From the NCBI RefSeq assembly GCF_018991925.1, contig NW_024729710.1, forward strand, positions 332,501 through 396,500: a DNA stretch of 64,000 nt, given 5' to 3'. Origin of the DNA: Homarus americanus (taxonomy: Eukaryota; Arthropoda; Malacostraca; Decapoda; Nephropidae). Position 1 is the first letter of the stretch. Each line of letters starts with the position of its first letter. Of the stretch, positions 35,311-46,108 are shown piece after piece. The notes beneath the pieces are model-generated. The model was not told where the DNA came from. It did not search any database and saw only the letters and a list, made by a program, of their open reading frames with translations. The translations under genes and the position numbers were made by a program.

Positions 35311-35685
35311 ATTTAACATTGAAAGATTTAACATTGGAGGATTTAACATTGAAGGATTTAACATTGAAGGATTTAACATTGAAGGATTTAACATTGAAGG
35401 ATTTAACATTGAAGGATTTAACATTGAAGGATTTAACATTGAAGGATTTAACATTGGAGGATTTAACATTGATGGATTTAACATTGAAGGATTTAACATT
35501 GAAGGATTTAACATTGAAGGATTTAACATTGGAGGATTTAACATTGATGGATTTAACATTGAAGGATTTAACATTGAAGGATTTAACATTGAAGGATTTA
35601 ACATTGGAGGATTTAACATTGATGGATTTAACATTGATGGATTTAACATTGGAAGATTTAACATTGATGGATTTAACATTGAAGA
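35311..35685. repeat. 15-bp minisatellite, 25 units, with 75-bp higher-order repeat
   Basis: Every unit begins ATTTAACATT and ends GAAGG, GGAGG or GATGG, with no indel in 375 bp. In the right half the endings follow GGAGG-GATGG-GAAGG-GAAGG-GAAGG, a 75-bp higher-order unit seen about 2.5 times (from about 35446). Both strands stay open because 15 is a multiple of three (TLKDL / MLNPS strings). Confidence 0.97.
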
Positions 35686-35885
35686 TAATAGGCTGTTAAT
35701 CCCTAGTCGTAACCCAGGATGTGAATAATGAATGCCGCCACTGAAGGTGTATAAGACTAGGACATTAGAGTGATAGTATTGCCTGGGCGGTGAATAGAGA
35801 GGCAGTGTAGAGGAGGACGATTCATTACTGACCAGAACAATGCAGACGGTGTTATGGGTGTCATGGTGGATGATCTACTTCTCTA
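35686..35885. other. Short unique spacer
   Basis: Nothing recognised. Confidence 0.45.
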
Positions 35886-36515
35886 ACCCCTCCCTCCGCC
35901 TCACCTACCCCTCCCTCCGCCTCTCCTACCCCTTCCTCTGTCTCTCCTACCCCTCCCTCCGCCTCGCCTACCCCTCTTTCCGCCTCCCTACCCCTTCCTC
36001 TGTCTCTCCCACCTCTCCCTCCCGCCTCTTACCTCTTTCCGCCCTCCTACTCCCTTCCTCTGTCTCTCTCCCTCTCCCTCCTCCTCTCACCCCTCCTCCT
36101 CCCTCACTTTCACCCTCCCTCCGCCTCACTCTACCCTCCGCCTCTCCCACCCTTCCTCTGTCTCTCCTACCTCTCCCTCCGCCTCCCTACTCCCTCCTCC
36201 GCCCTCCTACTCTACCCCTCCCTCCGCCTCCCTGCTACCCCCCTCCTCTGTCTCTCCCACCTCTCCCCTCCGCCAGCTCCTCCCCTCCCTCCTCTTTCTC
36301 CACTCCACCTGCCTCCGCCTCCTGCACCTCCCTGTCTCCTACCTCTCCCTCCGCCTCACTTACCCCTCCCTCCGCCTCACTTACCCCTCCCTCCGCCTCT
36401 CCTACCCCTTCCTCTGTCTCTCCTACCTCTCCCTCCGCCTCGCCTACCCCTTCCTCTGTCTCTCCTACCTCTCCCTCCGCCTCGCCTACCCCTCCCTCCT
36501 CTTCTCCACTCCACT
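35886..36515. repeat. 21-bp pyrimidine minisatellite with four unit types
   Basis: Unit of the type TCCCTCCGCCTCACCTACCC plus C. Variants end CACCTACC, CTCCTACC, CGCCTACC, or begin TTCCTCTGTCTC. Left end (35886-35985) and right end (36355-36500) show clean 21-bp units in the same variant order. The middle (about 35990-36350) has many one-base indels. Confidence 0.9.
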
Positions 36516-38127
36516 CTGCCTCACCTTCCCCCGACTGCCAACGTCACACGCCACAGTGTACCGCGGAGTGACAGAGGTAGACAGGGTTTCAGGAGCATCT
36601 TGGGACAGGTAATTACTGTAGCTGACACTGTACGCCATAACTTTAATGTTCAGAGCGGATCCACTGCAGTTTATTGTCATACAAGTGTCAGGACCTCGGT
36701 ATCAAGTGAAGCCGTAGGAGCGTGTTAGTGAGCCATCAGAGGATAACAGTGGCGGTGCGGGAGACGTGGTTGTGTTAGGATGAGGGTCTCTTTATTCTAA
36801 TGGCCTGCGCCTTACTTATACAGGAGGTGCAAGAGGAAAACATTCAGTGATCACAAGACACCAGCACAAATTGCGTCTTATGCAAAGTTAACAAAAAATT
36901 ATTATAAATTACGATTTGTTGTGTTTAAACGAATTTTGCATTGTTTTGATTATTTAAATGTTTTTGTCTAGTAAATGTCCAAAGTCTCGCGTTAAAATAT
37001 CAATACTTAGACTTGGTGTTCAGTGTGCTGTATCCGCACTGCCCCTAACAGAATCCACTTTTATTTATCAATATATTTCATCATTATTTCACGTCCTATA
37101 TAAACATTAGTCACATCGGTCAAGTGCTGTCTAGTTCTCCAGAGGCTCCAGCTGATTTACCTGACAGCCACCACAACAAGACTTGTGTTGGGTCCCTTCA
37201 CTGTTCATCATCCAGTATGTTGTTCGTCATAATATCTACTATGAATGTATTGCTATAAGTAAATAATGTTGTCGCTTTCATTATATATTTTTTTTCATTC
37301 CATTCCATTATATTTTCCCTTCACGCATCATTATTCATCACCCAGTATTCAACATTGCATAATTCATCATTCTATCTCCCATAATATCTTTCATTCCCTT
37401 TCACTCTGGTGTTATGTGTCCCTCAGGATCCCCTTTGATGGGAATTTCTAAGAATCTGAGAATTCCTGTCAATTCCCACAACGAGAACTGCGGGCTATCA
37501 CTGTGTCCCCTTAACTGTCATGATTCGTCTCATTATTTTCCTGTTTTTACCGATAAAGAATAAAATCCACAGGAACAACATTTTCTTACTTGACTCCCGT
37601 TAGTTTTACCTCCGATATTAAGAAGACAATTTTTACACAGAAGAATCATCAAGGGGCATTTATAGTTGATATGAAACTAATGTATTTTGCTAATTATTTT
37701 GAACTTGCATAATTAAATTCCTTTTTTGGGGGGATTTACGTCATACAAACTTTACTGAAAAAGAATTTAGGCCGTAACTATGCCACACCAATTTTAACTC
37801 TTGTTGAATATTTAGGGATTAAAACTAAATTGTTGACGAGATCTTCTGATGACGTCATGTCGATCGCTCCAAAAAAAATAAAAATATTATTCTTTTAAAA
37901 GTGTTTGGTGTTAAAGCCAGAATACGATTTATTTTCGTTTTGTATCCAGTTTATGGAGACAAGTAACACTAAAACTAATGAAAAGTGAGAGTGAAAGTTG
38001 AGCTGTAATGGTCGTTCACTTTTCATTTGGTGTGACCTTTTTTATTTTGTTTTTTTAATCGTTGTTTTGTTGTAGTCAAATGAGCTCCTGTCATTATAGG
38101 CCCCAAGGTAACCAAGCCACACCTCCC
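36516..38127. other. Unique AT-rich intergenic DNA
   Basis: No gene or array recognised in 1.6 kb. Purine/pyrimidine composition is ordinary. Confidence 0.5.
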
Positions 38128-38283
38128 TCACACCCTGGCCTCTTTCCTTCCCCCTTCTATCCTCCACCTCTTTCCTTCCTCAACATTTCCTCCTCTTCCT
38201 CCTTCCCCCTTCTCGTCTTCCTCTTCTTCTCTTCAACATTGTATTCCCTCACCTCCTCCTCTTCCTCCTCTCTACTTTATCCT
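38128..38283. repeat. Pyrimidine-rich tract
   Basis: TTCCTCC/CTCCTC steps. Low complexity. Confidence 0.7.
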
Positions 38284-38360
38284 TAGACGCATTTTCTCAT
38301 TTGTGTTTCCTTCTCGTCCTCAATCATCTCCCACCTCTCCTACACTCACTCTCTCCCTGG

Positions 38361-38577
38361 CACCCCGCCCCTACCCTCACCTCCACCCACCCCACCCTCA
38401 CCTCCCCACCCACCTCCACCCACCCCTACCCTCACCCCCATCCCCTACCCCCACCTCCACCCACCACCTACCCTCACCCCCCACCTCACCCCCCCCCTCA
38501 CCCCCCCCACCACCTCCACCCACCCCTACCCTCACCCCCTACCCTCACCCCCTACCCTCACCCCTCACCCCATCACC
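38361..38577 (-). repeat. C-rich minisatellite (minus-strand G-quadruplex potential)
   Basis: CCCTACCCTCACC and CCACCCACC blocks, with CCCCCTACCCTCA repeated at the right end. The minus strand carries more than ten runs of three or more G with short spacers. Confidence 0.85.
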
Positions 38578-38772
38578 AAAATTAAACCTACAGTACTCTC
38601 AGGGGTTATAGGATCATCTAACGTTTTTATTAAAGTTACGCCACCATTTTCTTAACACATCCTCTACCCCCATTTAAGAATTCCCCATAAAAGGATGAAA
38701 TTAGTGACTTGTGAATGGCAGTAAGTGGGGTTTAAAGGGACGTAACTCCGGGTCGTAATAAACGTACCATAC

Positions 38773-38840
38773 GGGTCAGTTCCCCAGTGGTAGATGGATA
38801 GGATCTTCGGCTGTATTTAATCGAGGGTTAGTACTCGTGG
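38773..38840 (+). other. tRNA-like segment (pseudo-tRNA or SINE head)
   Basis: CCCAGTGGTAGATGGATAGG resembles the D-arm/A-box part of a tRNA, CTTCGG sits where an anticodon region would be, and GAGGGTTAGTACTCG resembles a T-arm/B box (GGTTCGANTCC) with changes. Spacing is about 10 bp short and acceptor arms do not pair by eye. Low-confidence relic. Confidence 0.25.
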
Positions 38841-39439
38841 TTTAACATAGTCTTGCCCTTAGAGTGGTAATTATTTTTTTTTTACCTCTGATCGCTTTCA
38901 TTAACCTTACTATACGAGGTTTCAAGTCGTTCTTCATAAACACCACGACAAGGTTTAATTAGTCTGTTTATTAATAATTCTGGCGTCTCTAATAGTATTA
39001 AACTTATGGCGAAACACACACACACACTGTAATATATTGTTTATTTACATATTATCCCTATAATCTTGTCTATATTATTAGTGGTAATTTTTTGGGTAGT
39101 ATATTATTATTTTAAAGGGAGAGAAGCTTAAGATATGAATCCACGTAAATCCAAAAACGCAACTACGTCACATGACAAATCCACACAATATCCACGAACG
39201 AATATAATCCCCTTGAGAATAGTTTATGTATATGTATAGCGGATAGAGCCACCAGGTAAACCTGTTCTTATACCGTGAGCTAACACTACTACATTTCCTA
39301 TATCCCAGAGATGCTATATATTCCGTTATTCTATAATATGTGTACTATTGTCTAGCGCCACTATACTATAAGTCTCTATGATGAAGTATAGCAATATTGT
39401 CTTTAATCCAGCACCACTATATATATATGTCTATAACCG
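38841..39439. other. Unique AT-rich intergenic DNA
   Basis: Poly-T at 38873-38881 and (CA)6 at 39016-39027. AGC(A/G)CCACTAT recurs near 39354 and 39410 as diverged outliers of the next array. Confidence 0.5.
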
Positions 39440-39492
39440 AGCACCACTAAGCTTCATGATCCAGCACCACTAAGCTTCATGATCCAGCACCA
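39440..39492. repeat. 23-bp minisatellite, about 2.3 units
   Basis: Unit AGCACCACTAAGCTTCATGA plus TCC at 39440 and 39463, with a partial third at 39486. Confidence 0.88.
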
Positions 39493-39510
39493 TTATTCTT
39501 TTTTTTTCAG

Positions 39511-39814
39511 TGATTCATTGTTGCTATATCTTATACGATCCTTCATTACGAGTCTCCAGGTCATCAACTATACAGCATCACAGGACTAACTTTACAACCT
39601 GCCGCAGCTACTGGAGGAGAATACGCCACGGTGTTCAAGAGAGTGTGAATGACCCTGAAGGGTTACATGTACCAGGTCTTGGCTTCCTCCTACGAGCTGC
39701 CACCGGACACTGCAGCAGAGGAGGAGACAGGAATGGCACCGAATTCCACTTACAATGCTGAAGGAGTGAAAGAGGAAGACGGGATAGCGAAGAGAAGAGG
39801 AGACACAAAATAAG
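39511..39814 (+). CDS. Exon-like segment of unknown identity (speculative)
   Basis: A textbook splice-acceptor tract (ATTCTTTTTTTTTCAG, ending 39510) precedes GC-richer sequence. One plus frame reads YESPGHQLYSITGLTLQ, GGEYATVFKRV, a TGA at 39647-39649, then MTLKGYMYQVLASSYELPP, AAEEETGMAPNSTYNAEG and KEEDGIAKRRGDTK with a stop at about 39814. Its composition is protein-like. However, a phase-0 entry from the acceptor meets TGA as its first codon, and the second TGA breaks the frame. An overlapping Cys/Arg-rich frame of 83 codons (39510-39761) is less natural. No donor follows. It could be a terminal exon, a pseudo-exon or chance. I do not recognise a family. Confidence 0.2.
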
Positions 39815-40463
39815 AGGAACAATATGTGCCAGATTTCAGCGTCCTCTTAAGGCTGACACGAGAGAAAGCTTCAGAGAGGATTCAGGTTGTTGAAGACGAC
39901 ATAATGTCCTGTGACTTTTATGGCGAATGAGGGGAAAATGGAAAGAAAGAAGGAATAAAGACGATATAAAAGAGAAAAACGAGAGGAAAGTTGGTGTACA
40001 AAGAGATTCTCAGCATCTTTTCACGAGCTGTCAAGGAAAATCACAATAGAAAGAGGTATTAAGGGGAAAGAGGATTGCAGAAAAGAGAGAAAAGAAAACA
40101 GTAAAGCTAAAGGAATCGTAAAAAAATAAGAGTAAATGTTGAGAAAGTGAAAGTAGAGAGAAGAGGAGAGTTGAAATGTTTTTAAATGGAAAATAGATGA
40201 AAGGAAAATCACTAAAAGAACAGTATAGAATATATAGATCATCCACTGTGGTCTGTTTCTTTACCATGATAAGTCCTCATGATATTTATTGGGATATGTC
40301 TATTTCGCTTCACACAAGGTAGCGAGCGTGTCCTGACCTAGACTGGACACGTGGACCACTATCTCAGCTCCACACACACACACACACACATACACACATA
40401 ATAGAGTTCACGTTACACACCTATATGATAATTTATGCTCAATTTCTCCTCTACACATTCCCA

Positions 40464-40467
<4 letters not shown>
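39815..40467. other. Purine-rich intergenic DNA
   Basis: A-rich and G-rich (AAAGAGAAAAACGAGAGG style) between 39920 and 40200, then ordinary sequence. Short (CA)n at 40372-40398. Confidence 0.5.

Positions 40468-40510
<43 letters not shown>
40468..40510. repeat. (CT)21 microsatellite
   Basis: Perfect CT run. Confidence 0.95.
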
Positions 40511-40514
<4 letters not shown>

Positions 40515-40685
40515 GTGTTATTCAATACACAATCTACCTTATCTATTTATTTCCTTTTCCTTGTAATTCAATTCGTCACATATTGTCTCCTTTACCATGC
40601 ACTTCCACACCCTATTTATTGAAACTCACTCAATTATTTCATTATATTTCTATCTAAAGTATTATTCATTGTTTCATTTTTACAG

Positions 40686-40766
40686 AGGCAGACAGAGAGG
40701 GACAGAGGCAGACAGAGAGGGACAGAGACAGACAGACAGACGGACAGAGAGAGTCATCAACACAAG
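40686..40766 (+). repeat. GACAGAG-type minisatellite bounded by splice-like sites
   Basis: Three 20-bp units of GACAGAGGCAGACAGAGAGG type plus GACA steps. It is preceded by TTTCATTTTTACAG and followed by CACAAG|GTAAGT, so the 81-bp interval has acceptor and donor consensus and 27 codons with no stop in phase 0. It may be an exonised repeat or coincidence. Confidence 0.75.
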
Positions 40767-40943
40767 GTAAGTACTACTCTACCTTCCCTCATAACACCCA
40801 CTCGTCCTACACTGAGTCATGCTGTCATAACTCAGGATAACACTGTCATTCTAGATCAGTTTTTCCATTTTATTTTGTTTATTTGAGTTCCAGTCCCATA
40901 GAGAACCGGATGCAATGGATCTTTAACCTAATGTATCTTGATC

Positions 40944-41082
40944 ATAAGGAGTGGGTATCGTTACCACTTGAGGGTCAATTAGGGTCACGCATCGTTACCA
41001 ATTAAGGACTAATTTAAAAGGGTACCATTATTACCAAAAGGTCAATTATAACAGGACACCGGTACTACTTAAGAACGAATTG
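40944..41082. repeat. Decayed 34-bp tandem repeat
   Basis: GTATCGTTACCACTTGAGGG is followed by diverged copies (GCATCGTTACCAATTAAGG, GTACCATTATTACCAAAAGG, ACCGGTACTACTTAAGAACG) at about 32-35 bp spacing. Confidence 0.65.
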
Positions 41083-41164
41083 AGACAGAACCCATTAGGA
41101 CAGAACCCATTAGGACAGAACCCATTAGGACAGAACCCATTAGGACAGAACCCATTAGGACAGG
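41083..41164. repeat. 15-bp minisatellite, about 5.4 units
   Basis: Unit GACAGAACCCATTAG without variation, directly after the decayed 34-bp repeat. Confidence 0.95.
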
Positions 41165-41480
41165 CCCCAAAATTCTAATGGGTAGTTTTAATCAGACTTA
41201 AGAAATTCACGAAGGAAAAATAAACAATCCAACTCATTCCCTTCCTTCCTCAACAAACAAAATCCTGAAATAAGACCTTAGAAGAACTCCTCCAAGGCTT
41301 TTTAATGAACAAACTTGTAGTATTTTAGAGACCGACGGACTTAATTGTGTTTAAAGTTGATTTTTTTTTTACCAACAAACGTCAGCATTTTCTAGATATG
41401 ATTCAGTCAACATCAATATTGTCTGGAAGTTGAAAAGTATGTTTGGGATTTTGTGAGTTAGATGAGGGTGGTGTTAAGCG
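41165..41480. other. Unique intergenic DNA
   Basis: Nothing recognised. Confidence 0.5.
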
Positions 41481-41532
41481 AGGTTAGGTTAGGTTAGGTT
41501 AGGTTAGGTTAGGTTAGGGTAGGGTAGGGTAG
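41481..41532. repeat. TTAGG array passing into AGGGT
   Basis: Eight AGGTT units, then AGGGT units, then decayed AGGTT words to about 41600. Confidence 0.93.
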
Positions 41533-42161
41533 GAGAGGTTAGAAGGTTTGCTTAGGTTGAAAGGTTTGTTTAGGTGATGTGAGGTAAGGTTACTTGAGGG
41601 TTAGGTCTATGTTAAATTCTAACCTAACCATTACCATAAAACCCCTCCGTGTGAATCATAAAAAGATATAATTCAGTTTTATTTATTTTTTATTAATACG
41701 GATTCAATTTTATATCATACAAAACTATTTATAAAGGCAGTACATACAGTAACTGTTATACCTGAAGCATATATAGTGACCATTGACAGGTGTTTATGTG
41801 AATTATTAATATGCTAAATACATATAACCACAGATATCTGATATTTGACAACAATACACAATGCTATCATCCTCGCTATGCAACACCAGGTCACCTAAAA
41901 CGATTATATATATTCCTATATGCTCGTATATATAATTTATATGTACAAGTACTGGTATACTACCACATAGGACTTGTTTATATCATGTATGTTCGTTCGT
42001 TTCATCGCCAACCGCGTCATTCGGTGCAAATGTAATTAATGATTAATAGCAGGTGTGCCTCATTTGTTCACAGGTGTATGGCAAAATTACAGAGTCATTA
42101 AGGTCAATATGTTTTCATTTATCACGTAGCTATATTCACATACCAAGTATAAAGAGGGGTA
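41533..42161. other. Unique AT-rich intergenic DNA
   Basis: Nothing recognised beyond decayed AGGTT words at the left. Confidence 0.5.
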
Positions 42162-42204
42162 ATAATAATGATATTAATAATAATAATAATAATAATAACA
42201 ATAA

Positions 42205-42236
<32 letters not shown>

Positions 42237-42272
42237 GCAATAATATTAATAACAATAATAACAATAATAATA
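42162..42272. repeat. Imperfect (AAT)n/(AAC)n
   Basis: AAT steps with AAC, ACT and AGC interruptions. The Asn-rich frame is an artefact. Confidence 0.9.
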
Positions 42273-42939
42273 ATAAAACCAAATCCACTAATATACTCAA
42301 CAAGTGCTCGAATTTATTAAGTAATTACAATATCAATAACGTCAATAACAATAACCATCAACATAAAAAAATAATTTACTAACAATTACACTAATAACAT
42401 CGGCCACCAGATACACAACCTTATGTTCCACAACTAAAATAAATACAACTGCAACTGAAAGCATTACTCTGACTAACAACTCCCAGAAATGACCCCAGGC
42501 AAAGACCTTTTATAATGATAACCTTTCTCGCCAATATTGAACTCAATCCACTGACTCTGCGGAAAGTTATCGGGCGGAAAGAAAATTTGTTCCGGACAGA
42601 CGGTGAGAGAGAGAGAAGCAATGGTTATATTTCCTGCAATATGTGGCGGAAGATTGATAAATATCAAAAAGATTTACGTTAGGGTTTTCACCAGGTATAG
42701 ATACAGGTGCTGGTGATGGACTGATCTGATTCACTGATTGAGGTGTTGGTTGTGAGGGTGTTATGTTTATTGTCATGTGAGGTAAAGGTTGATATTGTAA
42801 GAGTTTATGAAGTCTTTCACCACAGAAAATAGCTCTTAACCTCCACACAGGATAAAGAGATCATAGTGTTTATTTGATACCTATACCAACGTACATGCAT
42901 ACCTACCACCGTCCAGACAGCTTCAAACACTCAAGCATA
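42273..42939. other. Unique AT-rich intergenic DNA
   Basis: Open frames on the minus strand at 42421-42848 have no motif. Nothing recognised. Confidence 0.5.
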
Positions 42940-43058
42940 CCAACCGACACCCGCACACACCTACCAACGCCCACACACCCACCAACGCCCACCCACCAAC
43001 CTCCCCACACCTACCAACGCCCACACACCCACCAACGCCCACACGCCCAACACACACC
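42940..43058. repeat. CCAACGCCCACACA minisatellite
   Basis: ACCAACGCCCACACACCC recurs at about 18-bp steps with small length changes. Confidence 0.88.
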
Positions 43059-43159
43059 AGGAGAAGACAGCCACACCCCGGCCATTGTCACCTCCACTCA
43101 GGCAGATGATTGAATGGGGGTAACAGACGGAGTGTTATCACGGTTTCCTTGGACTCTCT

Positions 43160-43163
<4 letters not shown>

Positions 43164-43204
<41 letters not shown>
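43164..43204. repeat. (GT)20 microsatellite
   Basis: Perfect GT run. Confidence 0.95.
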
Positions 43205-43205
<1 letters not shown>

Positions 43206-43377
43206 ATTGAAGCCACAAACCGCCATATAATGTCAACATAATAAGATGACCTCCTCCACTCCCTCCTCCTCATAACAAGACGACGACGTATCCAATAAAA
43301 TGAATCACTGACTGCCATATCGTCTTCCAATAAATATGAACATCAAATAGGATTTTCCCTAAGGTGGCAACGAGCGC

Positions 43378-43475
43378 TTTGGAGAACGAGTGAGTCAGCT
43401 CTTCAACGAGTCAGTCAGCTTCATCACGACAGTCAGCTTTTTACGCTTGAGCCAGCTTCATTCATTTCAGCCTGA
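43378..43475. repeat. Decayed tandem repeat with CGAGTCAGTCAGCTTCAT core
   Basis: GAGTCAGCTCTTCAAC, GAGTCAGTCAGCTTCATC, ACAGTCAGCTTTTTACGC and GAGCCAGCTTCATTC at about 20-26 bp spacing. Confidence 0.6.
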
Positions 43476-43649
43476 TGGTGATGTTTTGACTCACATCTGA
43501 ATAAACACGATGTTGCTTTAAAACAAGAGAATTGTCAGAAGTTTCACAACACAAGATGATAATATTTAAGTGGAATTTGAAGCCTCGGTAAGGTGTTTCT
43601 GAAGCGATTGAAGTTGTTGTGTTGAAGACGTTTAATTATATGCTGTGAT

Positions 43650-43757
43650 ATTGTGTCAGAGGCGTTCAGATTAATATGGTGTCAAACGTTTATTACAATG
43701 GTGTGTCAGAAACGTTTATTATGGTAGTGTGTGTCAGAAACGTATATCAAGATGGCG
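43650..43757. repeat. Decayed tandem repeat with GTGTCAGAAACGTTTATTA core
   Basis: Four units of about 22-30 bp: GTGTCAGAGGCGTTCA, GTGTCAAACGTTTATTA, GTGTCAGAAACGTTTATTA and GTGTCAGAAACGTATATCA. Confidence 0.7.
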
Positions 43758-44544
43758 ATTTTTCAGAACTACGCACCCGAGATACTGGTGGTGGAAGGCT
43801 ACTGTTCTTATTGATATATTTAACCTCTTCTTAACCTAACCTAACCAAACCTATTCCTTCATTAATAAGTATATATCCATCCCATTGAATACAGAGACAA
43901 ATATTCTACCATAATGTGTAGTAGTTAGATATTGCTTACCTTACTATAGGTTACTGATTATAGATACAAAGACAAACATATTGCCAGGTGGAAGAAAAAA
44001 TAACAAAGGTGAAAACTCCCCCTGTGATCAGTGTTAACAGCCTGGATGACGTCAACTACTAGTGATGTAACAAAAGCCTATTAATTAGACTCTGATTACC
44101 TTAAACACTTATTAGTTGATTTGGTAATTAAATATATTAATCCCAAGATGTAATCCTCAACAACAGGGCGAACCAACAGTCGCCTTCTCTGGGTAATAAC
44201 AATGCAAATCCCCGCCACAGTATTAAATGTGGGTGTGTGTTTTACTCAAGCGCCCACCCGTTAACGCATAAATTCTCACTTTTTTTAACAACTTGTGTAT
44301 AAAATGTTTCAGAACAAGAGAGGCAGTTTAGACCAGTAATATCACTGACTCACTCGGTATCAAAAGTTTGGTCGACAAGTAAAAATAACACGGAAAAAAA
44401 TCGGTATACACTGAGGTGGTTTACACAGAGCCTCAGTTTCTGTGGAGAGGAGGAAAAATATGAAGCGTACTTGAGGGAAATGTGAGGTAAGCATGAGGTA
44501 GTGTTTATGTTTACGACTTTCCTTACTGAAGTGCACTGTAACGA
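43758..44544. other. Unique AT-rich intergenic DNA
   Basis: CCTAACCTAACC at about 43835. Otherwise nothing recognised. Confidence 0.5.
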
Positions 44545-44569
44545 ACACACACACACACACACACACACA
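44545..44569. repeat. (CA)12 microsatellite
   Basis: Perfect CA run. Confidence 0.93.
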
Positions 44570-44774
44570 TTATCCCCAACACGAAATAACAATATGGAGA
44601 ATAACAACAACAAATTAGAATTATTATTAGGATAAATAATGAAGTCCTAAGATTGATTTCCCACACTGATAGGTAACATAGATAAAATAATATTGCAGTG
44701 TTCATAAATTGGATTCCAGTCTCGGGAGTTTCTGAGCTGACGAAAAACAATAAGATGGGGCGGTGTGAGGATTC

Positions 44775-44884
44775 TGTACAAGAGACTGGGACCTCGGATG
44801 TGTGTTGTTCGTGTCTCTGCTGTACACTGAATTATTTTGAAACCCCGAATTGGACACTACGATACGGTCTCGGTGTCCAATTCG
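44775..44884. other. Two adjacent inverted repeats
   Basis: First: TGTACAAGAGAC (44775-44786) with GTCTCT-GC-TGTACA (44813-44826), 12 pairs with a two-base bulge and 26-base loop. Second: CGAATTGGACAC (44846-44857) with GTGTCCAATTCG (44873-44884), a perfect 12-bp stem with a 15-base loop. Twenty bases separate them. Function unknown. Confidence 0.7.
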
Positions 44885-46108
44885 ACTCGAAACTGGAGGT
44901 AGAAATCTAAGAGAATTTGATTAATGTATTATGAAATTGTACTGTTATGGGGTATTATAATCAGACGCCTTTGTTTGTGTGTATGTTATTTTGAGGAATT
45001 TATGGAGTGCCAGATGATACCCCAAAAAATATCTCAGTTTTGGTTCAATTCATTTTAAACTTGATACACCCGTACCTCGATCCAGACTAGTGTGGGATTC
45101 AGATATATTCACAGACGGGGTGCCTCAAACATAGATGATATATGAGGCAGAATGTTTTGAACTGAAAAATGTTACATGCTACTGCTGGTGGTAGTTCAAC
45201 AGAATACTAGTCCGGGAGATAAAGGAGTTTCGACAGGTAGAGACTCAGTGAGGTGGAGCAGCAGCACAATAAGCTACCTGAGCTGCTCATTAGATCTGTC
45301 GAGTGTACGCGGAGGTGACTCTAGTGGGTGAGGCTGGTCGGTATACTGGCCAGAATATTGTATAGTACAGGGAAAAAGATGACATACTTAATCCAGTGAT
45401 CTTAGAGTACTTTATTGTACGGTTAGATTGGGTGAGTCTGTTTTTGCTCGATCTTCCTTCAAGTTCTTACGATGTCAGAAGAAAACACAGTTCGTCGACT
45501 TCATTTAAAAATCGACCAATTATGAAATAGTCATATCCAAGTTTTCAACACCAGATCCGCAATATTTAGAAAGTAATAAAATTCCCCATTATATTTTATA
45601 AATTTCGAAATACAGCAGTGACGGTAAAAAAAAAAATACTTAATTCTCCACCTTTCTCCACTAATTCTAAGGTGACCCACACAATCCTATCCACTGCTTG
45701 GAAAACAAAAAACAAGAACCACAATACTCTGAGGTCGTACGAGGAGGCTGTTGCAGGTGCTCTCGGGCTCAGAGTAAGTAGGTTTTGTCTTTGTATTAGA
45801 AACTGTCCTTCATTAAGTTTAACGGGATGGCGAGCCGTTTAATCCTATAATTCGGTATTATTTGGTCTATTGGCTACGTTCCCTTAATGCTGCGTTTAAT
45901 ATACCTTGTCCTCGATAATGTGAGGGATTATATTATTGGATTATAGTTAGTATACCTGAGTTCTAATTAAGCGCTTCGTTACAGGTGAATCGTACTTTGT
46001 GAAGGTGAGTTGAGAGATGCCCAGACTCTCTCCTAGTTGGGTGTTTGGGTGATTAGACTTAGTGTGGAACTGTTTACTGTAGGTCTTGATAAAAAGTCTT
46101 CAATCCAC
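44885..46108. other. Mostly unique DNA with one exon-like segment
   Basis: No repeat array. See the segment at 45672-45773. Nothing else recognised. Confidence 0.45.
45672..45773 (+). CDS. Possible internal exon, 34 codons (speculative)
   Basis: The interval is bounded by a pyrimidine-rich stretch ending CTAATTCTAAG and by AGA|GTAAGT, a full-consensus donor. It is 102 bp, phase 0 on both sides and open: VTHTILSTAWKTKNKNHNTL followed by RSYEEAVAGALGLR. The acceptor is only moderate and I see no partner exon nearby. I recognise no family. It may be chance. Confidence 0.18.

Noticed and set aside
35311..35685. CRISPR-like array
   Set aside because: Units are contiguous with no unique spacers; eukaryotic context.
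35299..35699. 126-codon frames on both strands over the 15-bp array
   Set aside because: Same reason; sequence identity between units is at DNA level with changes in all codon positions.
42053..42382. Asn-rich open frame
   Set aside because: Translation of an (AAT)n/(AAC)n microsatellite.
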